A DNA stretch of 64,000 bases from Lolium rigidum (taxonomy: Eukaryota; Streptophyta; Magnoliopsida; Poales; Poaceae): positions 397,030,249 through 397,094,248 of the forward strand of contig NC_061510.1 of NCBI RefSeq assembly GCF_022539505.1, written 5' to 3'. How positions within the stretch are numbered: the first letter of the stretch is position 1; each line of letters begins with the position of its first letter. This document shows positions 1-11,502 of this stretch, piece by piece. Under the pieces are notes generated by a model, which was not told the DNA's origin, did not search any database, and saw only the letters and a list, made by a program, of their open reading frames with translations. A program made the translations under genes and the position numbers.

Positions 1-431
1 GTAACCCCAGATTGTAATGAAACTCTGTTCTCTCTTTCTGCTTAATGAAAAGCAGGGCTATATGTCTGTTATCTAAAAAAAATGATCATATGTTTTAGAT
101 AACTGTAAGCTGCATGCCTAGACCTATTGCTAGGCTGCAAAGATATGCATTATCAAATCTGGACCTTTGTCAGTACATTGAGCAGATTTCAGTAACATAT
201 ACAGACATTCCTAGGTAACTTGAGAGCACATGTGACTAACTGTTTAGCAGGAGGCCAAGAGCAAGTAACCTTTCGCGAATTAAAATTTGATGTAAATGAA
301 TCACCAAAATTCATCCGTTATGCTAGACAAACAACCTAGAACGTGGCTCTTATATCACATGATAACTTTACAATATGAGGTCCACCTGTATCACTGCAAA
401 AATGATCCAGAGGAATAAGAGGGGCACGCAC
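1..431. other. Intronic sequence of the DDR4-like gene, no further exon recognised
   Basis: This stretch follows a clear splice donor at 431/430 on the minus strand (GTGCGT after the codons for R-C-E). The next DDR4 exon should encode a segment close to 'DIRNFI', and I could not find it here, so it probably lies outside the window to the left. Short open frames in this stretch read through the donor and are not supported as coding. Confidence 0.5.
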
Positions 432-1793
432 CTCACAGCGTATGTCACATATTGCTTTCAGGATCAACAGTCGAGTCGCTGGCTCAAGTTTCTTGTACAT
501 CTCGATTTCCGTTCTGAGAAAGGAAACCCAGTAAGTCACCCAGTATTGAAGTCCAACATGCTTCAAAAAAAAAAGTTCAACTGCAGCAAGGCATTCAGCC
601 GATGAATTGCTTGGGTACAGAACTCACCCCTGTGAGGTAACGATTGGTAGATCACCTTCCGCAACCTGAAGATCGGGCCTTTTTTTAGATCATCGACCAA
701 ATGCAATAATACCCCTATAGTATAAAAAAGAACCCTGGGCAATGAACAGATCACATACCAGATGCCACCAGTCCTTCAGTTTCCTGCATAGCACGGTCAC
801 CCATTTTCCGTCCGCCATGCCCATTCGAGCAACGGGGGGAATTGACTGCAGAATGCAGATAAGAAGCATTCAGATGTCATGCATACTGTTTGGCAAGCTT
901 AAGTAAGAGGAATGTGTGGTATTGTGGTAGTGTTCCCAACATGAGTATTTTAGTTCTAGTTTTGCCTTTCTACATGGAGGATACATACTGAATTACTGAT
1001 ACTAAACGTGTGACTCGTGAGTCGTGACACAAACCCCCCAAATTTCATTGCTCATTTTACTCCTGGAAAACAACAGGAGAATGTGCATTTGCATCTACTG
1101 AACACTGGCGATGAGCGGAAACGTCTAAGTTGTCTGCAGAAACCAGTAACTAGAATTGTCGCTGGCCATTACGGTAGCATTCTGCGTGCAAGTGAAGACA
1201 CATTTTAGGAGGAACTGAAGATATAAGCTCACCCTCAACAGCGGTATATGCAGGTCCTCCAATACGCGGTTGGGCGCCACGATGGCGTTCTCCAGCTCCT
1301 CCGCCGTGAACTCCACCGCGACGTTGAGCAAGGGCCAGAACACCTGCAGCTCCGAAGCAGAGCAAAACAATCACTCCAAAAGCTGAACCCGAAACGGTAA
1401 ACCCTAAAACCCTAGCGGGGCGGTAGAGTGAGGGAGGGGGGAGCGGCGACTCACGTGGAGGAAGTTGAGGACGGAGGCGAGCTCCCACATGCCCCTGAGC
1501 CGCCAGCGCGGCAGCTCGGCGGGCGCCGCGGGCGCCTCCGCGAGCGGCGTCACCACGCGGCATTGCGGCGCCGCCGCCTCCTGCTCCTCCGCGTCCGCCG
1601 CCTCCTCCTCCTCCGACGCGTCCCTGCGCGGCGGCCGCCCCGGCCCCGGCCGGCGCTTCGCGGGCAGGGGCGCGGGCGCGGGGGGCAGCACCTTGGGGCG
1701 GCTGTTGCACGCGCGCGGGGGGCGCGTCCTCCTCGGTGTGGGGGACGGCTCCGGAGGAGGCGCCTGGTCGCCCGGCGGCGAGGCGGCGGCCAT
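432..1793 (-). CDS. DDR4: DDT domain-containing protein, DDR4 type (5' part, five exons)
   Basis: Five exons on the minus strand: 1793-1455, 1343-1233, 845-759, 665-628 and 513-432, with GT/AG borders (donors GTGAGT, GTGAGC, GTATGT, GTGAGT, GTGCGT). Together they give 219 codons in phase. Exon 1 starts MAAASPPGDQ, is rich in Pro, Arg, Ala and Glu, and ends RGMWELASVLNFLH. Exon 2 carries the DDT-domain core (EFTAEELENAIVAPN, then LEDLHIPLL). Exon 3 reads WVTVLCRKLKDWWH, exon 4 VAEGDLPIV, and exon 5 LEPATRLLILKAICDIRCE. This order of blocks is the DDR4 family pattern. Known for the family: DDT proteins are nuclear and partner ISWI-type chromatin remodellers. The gene continues beyond the left edge. 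I chose the ATG at 1793 because it starts the family-typical Ala/Pro-rich leader; open sequence further upstream is GC-rich 5' flank. Confidence 0.88.
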
Positions 1794-2336
1794 CTCCGGC
1801 GAGGTAGGCGGCGGAGGGCCGGATCGGCGGCGAGGGACGGGGGCGACTCGGGGGTGGGGGAGGAGGGGGTCACGGGGGAAGGAAACGATTGAGGAGGGTA
1901 GAAAGGAGATTTCGCGCTGGGCGGAAGGTAACGGATCCGCGAGCGAGCCGGGTGAAAGGGAACAGAACAGAGCGCTGCCGTATTTTTTCTGGCCAAGGGT
2001 TTTCGGCTGGGTTTTTGGTTGACCGGTCAACTCAATCGTTAGGGTTTTTTCCCCTTTGATATGAGGTCAACTCATCGCCGCCGCTGATCCCTACTTTTTT
2101 TTTGCCCCCTTTCAATGTTCTTCTCTAAAACTTACGCATTGTTTGTGATGGCTTTTTCAATTCTTGGTTACAGATATGGCAGACGAATGTGTTCATATTC
2201 AACAAGTGCTTTGACTCGTCTTTAGACGAGTCGTGTGATGAAGATAAAGAGATCTTTCTCGCAGGTACTTGTTCTATATGACAACCAGCAAGTTGCAATA
2301 CCAGCATCTATCCTTGCCATGCCACATTGGACCGCG
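1794..2336. promoter_or_regulatory. 5' flank of the DDR4-like gene
   Basis: This is the upstream region of the minus-strand DDR4-like gene. It is GC-rich near the start codon and AT-rich beyond about 1975. I see no well-placed TATA box, as is common for plant housekeeping genes. No other gene is visible. Confidence 0.4.
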
Positions 2337-2712
2337 CACGATTGCCGCTCTTTTTTTTCCAAGCGACCCCTCACTGGGTCGATTTTCATTATCATGGAGA
2401 TAATGAAAAACAGCATACATCCATGTATGTTCAGAAGCATCTAAAAGACTAAGAAAGGAAAAAAGTGGGGGGAGGAGGGAGGGATCGTCGCCGACTGCTA
2501 GCGTTTGAAGAGGGAACCTTATTATAGGACAAACTGTTTAAAACAGATAGCCAAAACGAGAACAAACATGGCTACCAACCAGATCACTAGCACCTAGAGC
2601 TAGCATCAAACTATGGAGAACTTATGGGATCAAGTGACCAAAACCAACAACGTAGGGAGAAGGACTATCAACAACAGTCACTTTTTCACTTGAAAGCCAA
2701 CCAGACAGCAAC

Positions 2713-3151
2713 TCATTCATCGGTATCTATGTCGTCTCCAGCAGGATCATCCATCGTCGCATCTGCCAAACGAAGAATCCCTCCAGGTTGATCATCTGAT
2801 GGTGGGGGAGCAATAGATGCACCCGCAGCAAGCTGAAGCAGATTTGCAGCGCCAGATGTTTTCTACATCAAGAGAGTTATGAAGATCTGCCCAATAATTT
2901 ATAAACACAACGGCAAAACTAATTAGTTCACTGGGGGATTTAATGAGCTTATTCTCAAAGCAAGCTCTACTTCTTAGTTTCCAAATTGCCCAGCATATAG
3001 TAGCTAGCCCAGCAATTTGCACATTCCTACTGCTGGAACTAGATGGGAGAACCATCAAAAGAACTGGGTAAAATTCCCAGGTCTATCAGAGGCACCAATC
3101 GACATTGCAACTGTGCTCCAAACAAAACTTGTTGTTGCACATTCAAAGAAG
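2713..3151 (-). pseudogene. LINE ORF2 C-terminal end (3' piece)
   Basis: On the minus strand this encodes the end of a plant LINE reverse-transcriptase polyprotein. Recognisable pieces are FFECATTSFVWSTVAM, the block GLATICWAIWKLRSRACFE, and a tail MDDPAGDDIDTDE ending at a TGA at 2713-2715. The reading frame is broken at least once. It joins the piece at 25763-26254: the shared codons 'FFE' fall exactly where the Pack-MULE duplicated its 10-bp target. Confidence 0.75.
3142..3151. repeat. Left 10-bp target-site duplication of the Pack-MULE
   Basis: TTCAAAGAAG here and at 25763-25772. Both copies match the LINE codons around 'FFE', so the LINE reading frame becomes continuous if one copy and everything between are removed. 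A 9-11 bp duplication is the Mutator superfamily hallmark. Confidence 0.8.
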
Positions 3152-5885
3152 CGGATGAAGCCTGGTGACCGGGTGTATACGTGAACACACGGTGAGAGAC
3201 TGACACGTGTCCGACGGTGTTAGTTTTGCCGTGAGATGATAACTAGTTAGGTGATGAACAACACCAGCCGGTGTCTTAGTTTGCAACAAGAATAGCTGGA
3301 AGTTCCTTGTACCAGCAGACAGTAGAGATAAGTGCGTTGCCGATGCAATTCCTCATTTTGTAATTTGTCCCCAAAATCTTCAGGTGCGGTGGAATTCCAG
3401 TGCAGCGGCAGTATCCACTGGTCAGCCGACACCACTGATACGTCCATTTTGCATCACTATTTTATATCATAATTTACTGTTATTCATTGATATATTTCAT
3501 ATTTAGGGATGATACTTATGTTATTTCATCTATTTTGCATGTTTCATGATTATTGGAGAATCGCGCACCGGAGTCGAGTTACTGCTTGGAAAAAGCACCG
3601 TCGGAATGCAATATTTCGGAAGATCAACAATTGACGGGAATTATACTGAAAATCCTATTTTTCCGAGAAGACGGAGGTAGCCAAAAGGGGGAGCCGAGGA
3701 GGGCCGCCATGGGCCCCCCTCATAGGCGGCGCGGGCCACCGCACGGCCACGCCGCCATGTGGGGAGGGGGCCCACGGCCCCCTCGGCCTCCTGCTCCTTC
3801 GCGTACTTCTTCGTCCCGAAAACCTAAGCCCCGAGAGGATAGTCGCGAAGAGTCACGGCCGCCTCTGCGGGGCGGAAAAACACCGAGAGAGAAAAGAGCT
3901 CTCCGACGACTCGAAACCCGCCGGGGAAATTCCCTCCCGGAGGGGGAAATCGACGCCATCATCACCGTCATCGAGCTGGACATCATCTCCATCGTCATCA
4001 CCATCGTCTTCATCATCATCACCGCCATCTCCACCGCTGCACCTCGACACCGCTGTAACAATTAGGGTTGGATCTTGATTGTTTGATAGGGGAAACTCTC
4101 CCGGTATTGATTTCTACTTGTTATTGATGCTATTGAGTGAAACCATTGAACCAAGGTTTATGTTCAGATTGTTATTCATCATCATATCACCTCTGATCAT
4201 GTTCTATATGATGTCTCGTGAGTAGTTCGTTTAGTTCTTGAGGACATGGGTGAAGTCTAAATGTTAGTAGTGAATTATGTTGGTTAGTATTTGATACGTC
4301 TCCAACGTATCGATAATTTCTTGTGTTCCATGCCACATTATTGATGTTATCTACATGTTATATGCACACTTTATGTCATATTCGTGCATTTTCTGGAACT
4401 AACCTATTAACAAGATGCCGAAGTGCCAGTTCTCGTTTTCTGCTGTTTTTGGTTTCGAAATCCTAGTAACGAAATATTCTAGGAATCGGACGAAATCAAC
4501 GCCCGGGTTCCTATTTTACCGGAAGCATCCGGAACACACGAGAACCGCCGGAGAAGGGGGCGGGGCCACCACACCACACCCGGCGCGGCCAAGGGGCGCC
4601 CCTAGGGTGTGGGCCCCCGAGAAGCCCTCCTGCGCCGCCTCTCCGCCTATATAAAGCCCACGACCTAAAAACCTCGGGGCGTTCGACGAAACCACAGAAA
4701 CCTTCCGGAGCCGCCGCCATCGCGAAGCCAAGATCCGGGGGACAGGAGTCTCTGTTCCGGCACCTCGCCGGAGCGGGGAAGATGCCCCGGAAGGCTTCTC
4801 CATCGACACCGCTGCCATCTCCACCGCCATCTTCATCACCGCTGCTGCTCCCATGAGGAGGGAGTAGTTCTCCATCGAGGCTCGGGGCTGTACCGGTAGC
4901 TATGTGGTTCATCTCTCTCCTATGTGCTTCAATACAATAATCTCATGAGCTGCCTTACATGATTGAGATTCATATGATGATGCTTGTAATCTAGATGTCA
5001 TTATGCTAGTCAAGTGAGTTTTACTTATGTGATCTCCGGAGACTCCTTGTCCCACGTGTGTAAAGGTGACAGTGTATGCACCGTGTGGGTCTCTTAGGCC
5101 ATATTTCACAGAATACTTATTCACTGTTGAATGGCGTAGTGAAGTGCTTATTTATATCTCTTTAAGATTGCAATATGTTTTGTATCACAATTTATCTATG
5201 TGCTACTCTAGTGATGTGTTATTAAAGTAGTTTTATTCCTCCTGCATGTGTGCAAAGGTGACGATGTGTGCACCGTGTTAGTACTTGGTTTATGCTATGA
5301 TCATGATCTCTTGTAGATTGCGAAGTTAACTATTGCTATGATAATATTGATGTGATCTATTCCTCCTACATATGCATGAAGGTGACGAGTGTGCATGCTA
5401 TGCTAGTACTTGGTTTAGTCCGTTGATCTATCTTACACTAAAGGTTACTAAAATATGAGCATTATTGTGGAGCTTGTTAACTCCGGCATTGAGGGTTCGT
5501 GTAATCCTACGCAATGTGTTCATCATCCAACAAAAGTGTAGAGTATGCATTTATCTATTACTGTTATGTGATCAATGTTGAGAGTGTCCACTAGTGAAAG
5601 TCTAATCCCTAGGCCTTGTTCCTAAATACTGCTATCACTTGCTTGTTTCTTGTTTCTTTGCGTTACTACTTTGCGTTACTACTTGCTGCGTTACTACTGC
5701 TTATTCTTGTCCTGGGCAAAGCACTTTTACGGTGTCGTTGCCGTTGCTACTACTTATTCATACCACCTGTATTTCACTATCTCTTCGCCGAACTAGTGCA
5801 CCTATTAGGTGTGTTGGGGACACAAGAGACTTCTTGCTTTGTGGTTGCGGGGTTGCATGAGAGGGATATCTTTGACCTCTTCCTC

Positions 5886-6220
5886 TGACCACTAGTGTAG
5901 ATAGCTGGGAACCCCGGTGCATCTTTCATCATCAAATATTCACTCGGTCCTATATGTCATTGGAAGTAGTATCAACTATTTTCCGGTGCCATCGCCTACG
6001 TGTTACTTGCTATCGCTGCCGTGTTACTTGTTACTATTGCTCTCATATTACTGCTACTTTCACATCACCCCTGTTACTAGTGCTTTTCCAGGTGCAGCTG
6101 AATTGACAACTCAGTTGTTAAGGCTTATAAGTATTCTTCGTCTCCCCTTGAGTCGAATCAATAAATTGGGTTTTACTTCCCTCGAAGACTGTTGCGATCC
6201 CCTATACTTGTGGGTTATCA
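5886..6220 (+). mobile_element. 3' segment of element A's 5' LTR (plus arm)
   Basis: From ACCACTAGTGTAGATAGC (about 5888) to CTTGTGGGTTATCA at 6220 this matches the reverse complement of 15506-15925. It is joined directly, without its own LTR start, to a different LTR family that ends at 5885. The LTR end is followed by a primer-binding site at 6232-6249 (TGGCGCTGTTGTCGGGGA). That is a two-mismatch version of the 18 nt complementary to the 3' end of tRNA-Asp. Confidence 0.7.
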
Positions 6221-9200
6221 AGACTATTTTCTGGCGCTGTTGTCGGGGAGGCATAGCTCTACTCATAAGTTCACCTGGGGAGTACACTCTACCTCTCTCT
6301 CTGTTTTATTTTATTTTGTTTTGCTTAGTTTACTTTTGCCTAGTTTATTTGTGCTTAGTTTATTTCTATCTAGTATTATTTTGCTTAGTTTACTTTTTTC
6401 TAGTTTGTTTTTATCTTGTTTTATTTTCCCTATATACTCGAAAATCCATAAAAATTTGAAAAACCGAAAAATTAAAAACTGTTGTTATGGAAGAACCCAC
6501 AACCTATTTGGAGCTTATTGAATTATATATGAATTATAGAGAATCAAGAAAGGGTAAAGTCATGAGTGTTGTGATAGAAAAATTGAATACAATTGCTAAA
6601 ATCTTGCTTAAACGCCATGATATAAATTGTTGCTCTAAAGAGGATACTAAACATCTTAAATTACAATGTGGCTTTAGTGAGGAAGTTTTAATTATGAACT
6701 ATAATTGGAATAACTATATTCATCTTGGGTTCGAAGAAGTAGAACAATTTGTTTTATTTATGGGAGCTTCTGAAATAGAATCCTTCATGTCTAAAAATTA
6801 TGAAACTCCGTGTTGCTTGTAAGGACCTTAAAGATTATGTCTCTTCTATCCTTGATTTTTGCATAGAACATTACAGCAATAATCCTTATATCATTGATTA
6901 TAAAGAGAGACTCATTCATGCACAAGAATGCACTCACAATTTGCAGGAACCTGTGAAAGAAGAAATTGATGAACCTGAAAGCTCATTGGATGAAAAAGAG
7001 GAGGAGAGTGATGAACAAAAGGAGGAAGAATGGATTAGCTACCCATGTCAACCTTCTAATGAGAGTAACTCTTTATCTCTTACACTATTTGATTGTCCTC
7101 CATGCTTACCAAAGGAGGATGAATGTTATGTTCCTGTGGATTCTCTTGAAATATTCCCTATGAGTAAAACTTGTGAGAATAATTATGCTACTGTTATTCA
7201 TGATAATCCATGCTATTTTGATAAATTTTATGATAATGCTTTGTTTGTACCTGATGTCGAAATGCATGGTACTAAAGAGTTTTGCTTGGCAAATGTTTAT
7301 GATAAATCTCTAGATGATGGTCCTATGTTACTTGATAATATTAATTGTACTACTAATGAAAATGGGATTGGAGAGATCTTGACTTTATCTAGGAGTCCCA
7401 TATCTTTTGAGATTGATCAATCATCTTGTTATATTATTGATAAAAGTGGGTTTGAAAGTTTTAATCCTATTATTTTTGAGCTTGATAAAAATTATGTGTT
7501 TATAGATCATGAAAAACATGCTGTATATGATAGTTATATTGTTGAGTTTATTCATGAAGCTACTGAAAATTATTATGAGAGAGGAAAATATGGTTGTAGA
7601 AACTTTATGGTACTAAAACACCTCTCTACATGCTGAAAATTTTGAGGTTACTCGTGTTTTATCTTCCTATGCTTGTCACTTTGTTCTTCATGAATTTATT
7701 TGTGTACAAGATTCCTATGCATAGGAAGTGGGTTAGACTTAAATGTGTTTTGAATTTGCTTTTTGATGCTCCTTTTGCTTCATTTTCTATTTTCCATGTG
7801 AGCATCATTAAAATCTACTGAGCCCATCTTAATGGCTATAAAGAATGCACTTCTTGGGAGATAACCCATGTTTTTATTTTGCTACTGTTTTTTTGTGTTT
7901 TGGAAGTTGTTACTACTGTAGCAACCTCTCCTTATCATGTTTATTACATTGTTGTACCAAGTAAAGTCTAATAGAAAATTGTTGCTAGATTTGGATTTCT
8001 GCGCAGAAACAGATTTTTAGCTGTCACGAATTTGAGTAGATCTCCCTGTAGGAGACTCTAAAAATTATGCAAAATTTCATGCGTGTTCCTCAGATATGTA
8101 CGCAACTTTCATTAGTTTTTAGTTTTCTGATTTGAGCAACAGAAGTACCTCTAAAAAATTCGTGTTTACTGGCTGTTCTGTTTTGACAGATTCGGTCTCT
8201 GTTTTTTGCATTGTCTCTTGTGGACTTTAAGTAAGGATTTCTAGAAGTGGAGAGCTGTAGCTAATGTTTTATTGAGTTCTTGCAATGTGTCACTACAGGG
8301 CTAAAGTGGATTAAAGTTTTTTGAGTACTAACCCCTCTAATGAAGTTTATGAGAAGTTTGGTGTGGCAGAAGTTTTCAAGGGTCAAGAGAGGAGGATGAT
8401 ATATGATCAAGAAGAGTGAAAAGTCTAAGCTTGGGGATGCCCCCGTGGTTCATCCCTGCATATTGCAAGAAGACTCAAGCGTCTAAGCTTGGGGATGCCC
8501 AAGGCATCCCCTTCTTCATCAGCAACTTATCAGGTCATCTCTAGTGAAACTATATTTTAATTCTTCCACATTTTATGTGCTTTACTTGGAGCGTCTGTGT
8601 GTTTTTATTTTTGTTTGTGTTTGAATAAATTCGGATCCTAGCAATCCTTGTGTGGGAGAGAGACACGCTCCGCTTTTTCATTTGAACACTTGTGTTCTTA
8701 ATTTACTTTAATATTCATGGCGAAAGCTGAAAGCCGCAACACTTATTGTTATTTGGTTGGAAACAGAAAATGCTTCATATTGTCTTGAATAATTTGATAT
8801 TTGGCAATTGTTTTGAGCTCTCAAGTAGATCATGTTTAAGCTCTTGCATCATGTAGTTTAAACCTATTAGTGGAGAACTACCGTAGAGCTTGTTGAAATT
8901 TGGTTTGCATGATTGGTCTCTCTAAGGTCTAGATATTTTCTTGTAAAAGTATTTGAGCAACGAGGAAGACAGTGTAGAGTTTTATAATGCTTGCAATATG
9001 TTCTTATGTAAGTTTTGCTGTACCGGTTCATACTTGTGTTTGCTTCAAACAATCTTGCTAGCCAAAGCCTTATACTGAGAGGGAATGCTTCTCGTGCATC
9101 CAAACCCTTGAGCCAAAACTTATGCCATTTGTGTCCACCATAACTACCTACTATGTGGTATTTTTCTGCCATTCCAAGTAAATACTTCATGTGCTACCTT

Positions 9201-10265
9201 TAAACAATTCAAAAGTTATTATCTCCTTATTTGTGTCAATGTTTTATAGCTCATGAGGAAGTATGTGGTGTTTTATCTTTCAATCTTGTTGGGCAGCTTT
9301 CACCAATGGACTAATGGCTCATCCGCTTATCCAATAATTTTGCAAAAAGAGCTGGCAACGGGGTTCCCAGCCCCAATTAATTAACCTTAACTAATAATTC
9401 TCTTCACATGTTTTGTCTTGATTCATCAGTAAGCAACTTAATTTTGCAAATAGACACTCCTTCATGGTATGTGAAATGTTGGAAGGCACCCGATGATTCG
9501 GTTAGCCACGGCTTGTGAAAGCAAAAGGTTGGGAGGAGTGTCATCTATAAATAAAACTAAAATACATGTGTAAACAAAAGAGAAGAGGGATGATCTACCT
9601 TGCTGGTAGAGATAACGTCCTTCATGGGAGCCGCTCTTTGAAAGTCTGTTTGACAAGGGGGTTAGAGTGCCCACTACCATTTGTTGACAACAACAAACAC
9701 CTCTCAAAACTTTATTTGTATGCTATCTATATGATTTCAAAACTTAAAAAGCTCTATCACATGATTTAATCCCTGCTTCCCTCTGCGAAGGGCCTTTCTT
9801 TTACTTTATGTTGAGTCAGTTTACCTACTTCTTTCTATCTTAGAAGCAAACACTTGTGTCAACTGTGCATTGATTCTTACATGGTTGCTTATTGCACTTA
9901 TTGTATTACTTTGTATTGACAATTATCCATGAGATATGCATGTTGAAAGTTGAAAGCAATTGCTGAAACTTAAATCTTCCTTTGTGTTGCTTCAAAACCT
10001 CTTATTAAGAACTTATTGCTTTATGAGTTAACTCTTATGCAAGACTTTTTGATGCTTGTCTTGAAAGTACTATTCATGAAAAGTTTTTGCTATATGTTAT
10101 CTATTTGTTAGCAAGCTATAGATCATTGCCTTGAGTCACTTCATTCATCTCATATGCTTTACAATAGTATGATCAAGATTATGTTGGTAGCATGTCACTT
10201 CGAGAAATTATTCTTTTTATCGTTTACCTACTCGAGGGCGAGTAGGAACTAAGCTTGGGGATGCT
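6221..10265 (+). mobile_element. Internal region of non-autonomous LTR element A, plus arm
   Basis: Bounded by the tRNA-Asp primer site (6232-6249) and a purine-rich tract ending AAGCTTGGGGATGCT just before the 3' LTR at 10266. At 4.05 kb it encodes no protease, reverse transcriptase, RNase H or integrase that I can see, only the acidic open frames at 6487-7636. The element is therefore non-autonomous and would have to borrow enzymes from a relative. A near-identical inverted copy lies at 11503-15505. Two short direct copies of CTAAGCTTGGGGATGCCC-like sequence occur inside (about 8427 and 8481). Confidence 0.75.
6487..7636 (+). pseudogene. Acidic protein of unknown function in element A (frameshifted)
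   Basis: Two overlapping open frames, 6487-6822 and 6800-7636. Compared with the inverted copy (15266-14006) they appear to derive from one longer frame; the plus arm has lost phase near 6805. The first part contains a hydrophilic block (EFVLFMGASE-like, here QFVLFMGASEIESF). The second has a very acidic stretch (DEPESSLDEKEEE) and ends near a membrane-like hydrophobic run just past 7636. I recognise no gag zinc knuckle and no pol motif. The function is unknown; a divergent gag-like structural role is only a guess. The second half, from the codons for SYIVEF onward, also appears in element B (18294 onward). Confidence 0.6.
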
Positions 10266-10674
10266 TGATACGTCTCCAACGTATCTATAATTTCGATGTT
10301 CCATGCTAGTTTTATGACAATACCTACATGTTTTGCTCACACTTTATAATGATTTTATGCATTTTCCGGCACTAACCTATTAACGAGATGCCAAGGTGCC
10401 AGTTCCTGTTTTCTGCTGTTTTGGTTCCAGAAAAGCTGTTCGGGCAATATTCTCGGAATTCGACGAAACAAAAGCCAAACCTCCTATTTTACCGAGACGG
10501 ACCCAGAACACCGAAGGAGAGACGGAGAGGGGCCAAGGGGGCCCCACACCACCCGGCGGCGCGGCAAAGAGGGGGGCACGCCGCCCTATGGGGTGGGCCC
10601 CCCGGGCACCCCCTCGCGCCGCCCTTTCGCCTATATATTCCTCGCGACGCGAAAACCCTATATCAATCAATCAT
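10266..10674 (+). mobile_element. Start of element A's 3' LTR, cut by the gap
   Basis: Starts TGATACGTCTCC directly after the polypurine tract. It differs from the LTR at 4292 within 25 bp (TATAATTTCGATGTTCC against CGATAATTTCTTGTGTTCC), so it is a distinct subfamily. The LTR core promoter CGCCTATATATTCC is near 10630. It ends at the run of Ns. Confidence 0.75.
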
Positions 10675-10774
10675 NNNNNNNNNNNNNNNNNNNNNNNNNN
10701 NNNNNNNNNNNNNNNNNNNNNNNNNNNNNNNNNNNNNNNNNNNNNNNNNNNNNNNNNNNNNNNNNNNNNNNNNN
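10675..10774. other. Assembly gap (100 N)
   Basis: Exactly 100 N, the conventional symbol for a gap of unknown length. It lies at the centre of an inverted repeat, where assemblies commonly break. Confidence 0.99.
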
Positions 10775-11502
10775 ATAGATAGACTGATCATAATGTAACA
10801 ATTCATCGGATCCCAACAAACACAACACCGATTACATCAGATGGATCTCAATCATGTAAGGCAGCTCATGAGATCATTGTATTGAAGTACATGGGAGAGA
10901 GAGTACCAACTAGCTACAGCTAGAACCCGTAGTCCATGGGGGAACTACTCACGGAGCATGATGGAGGCGGTGGCGTCGATGGAGAAGGCTTCCGGGGGCA
11001 CTTCCCCGTCCCGACGGCGTGCCGGAACAGAGATTCTATCCCCCGAAACGGAGTTTCGCGATGGCGGCGGCGCCCCTGGAGTCTTTCTGGAATATGATCG
11101 ATTGTTGTAGGGTTTTCCGTCGCGAGGGAATATATAGGCGAAAGGGCGGCGCGAGGGGGTGCCAGAGGGGTCCACCCCATAGCTGGGCGCGCCGCCCTCC
11201 TTGGCCGCGCCGCCAGGTGGTGTGGGCCCCCGGCCCCTCTCCGTCTCTCCTTCGGTGTTATGGGTCCGTCTCGGTAAAATACGAGGTTCGGCTTTTGTTT
11301 CGTCCAATTCCGAGAATATTGCCCGAACAGCTTTTCTGGAACCAAAAACAGGAGAAAACATGAACTGGCACTTCGGCATCTTGTTAATAGGTTAGTCCCG
11401 GAAAATGCATAAAAACATTATAAAGTGTGAGCAAAACATGTAGGTATTGTCATAAAACTAGCATGGAACATCAGAAATTATAGATACGTTGGAGACGTAT
11501 CA
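10775..11502 (-). mobile_element. Start of a second element A 3' LTR, inverted
   Basis: On the minus strand it starts TGATACGTCTCC at 11502, follows the same purine-rich tract, and runs 728 bp to the gap. Over the shared part it matches 10266-10674. Its inner portion (10800-10860) resembles the solo LTR at 31488-33487 (shared words around TGTTGGGATCCGATGAAT). Confidence 0.75.

Noticed and set aside
1404..2030. Several long frames on both strands around the DDR4 first exon
   Set aside because: They result from GC-rich composition. Only the frame starting at 1793 shows family motifs and matches the following exons.
10388..10798. Open frames running through the N gap
   Set aside because: The Ns carry no information, and the surrounding sequence is LTR.
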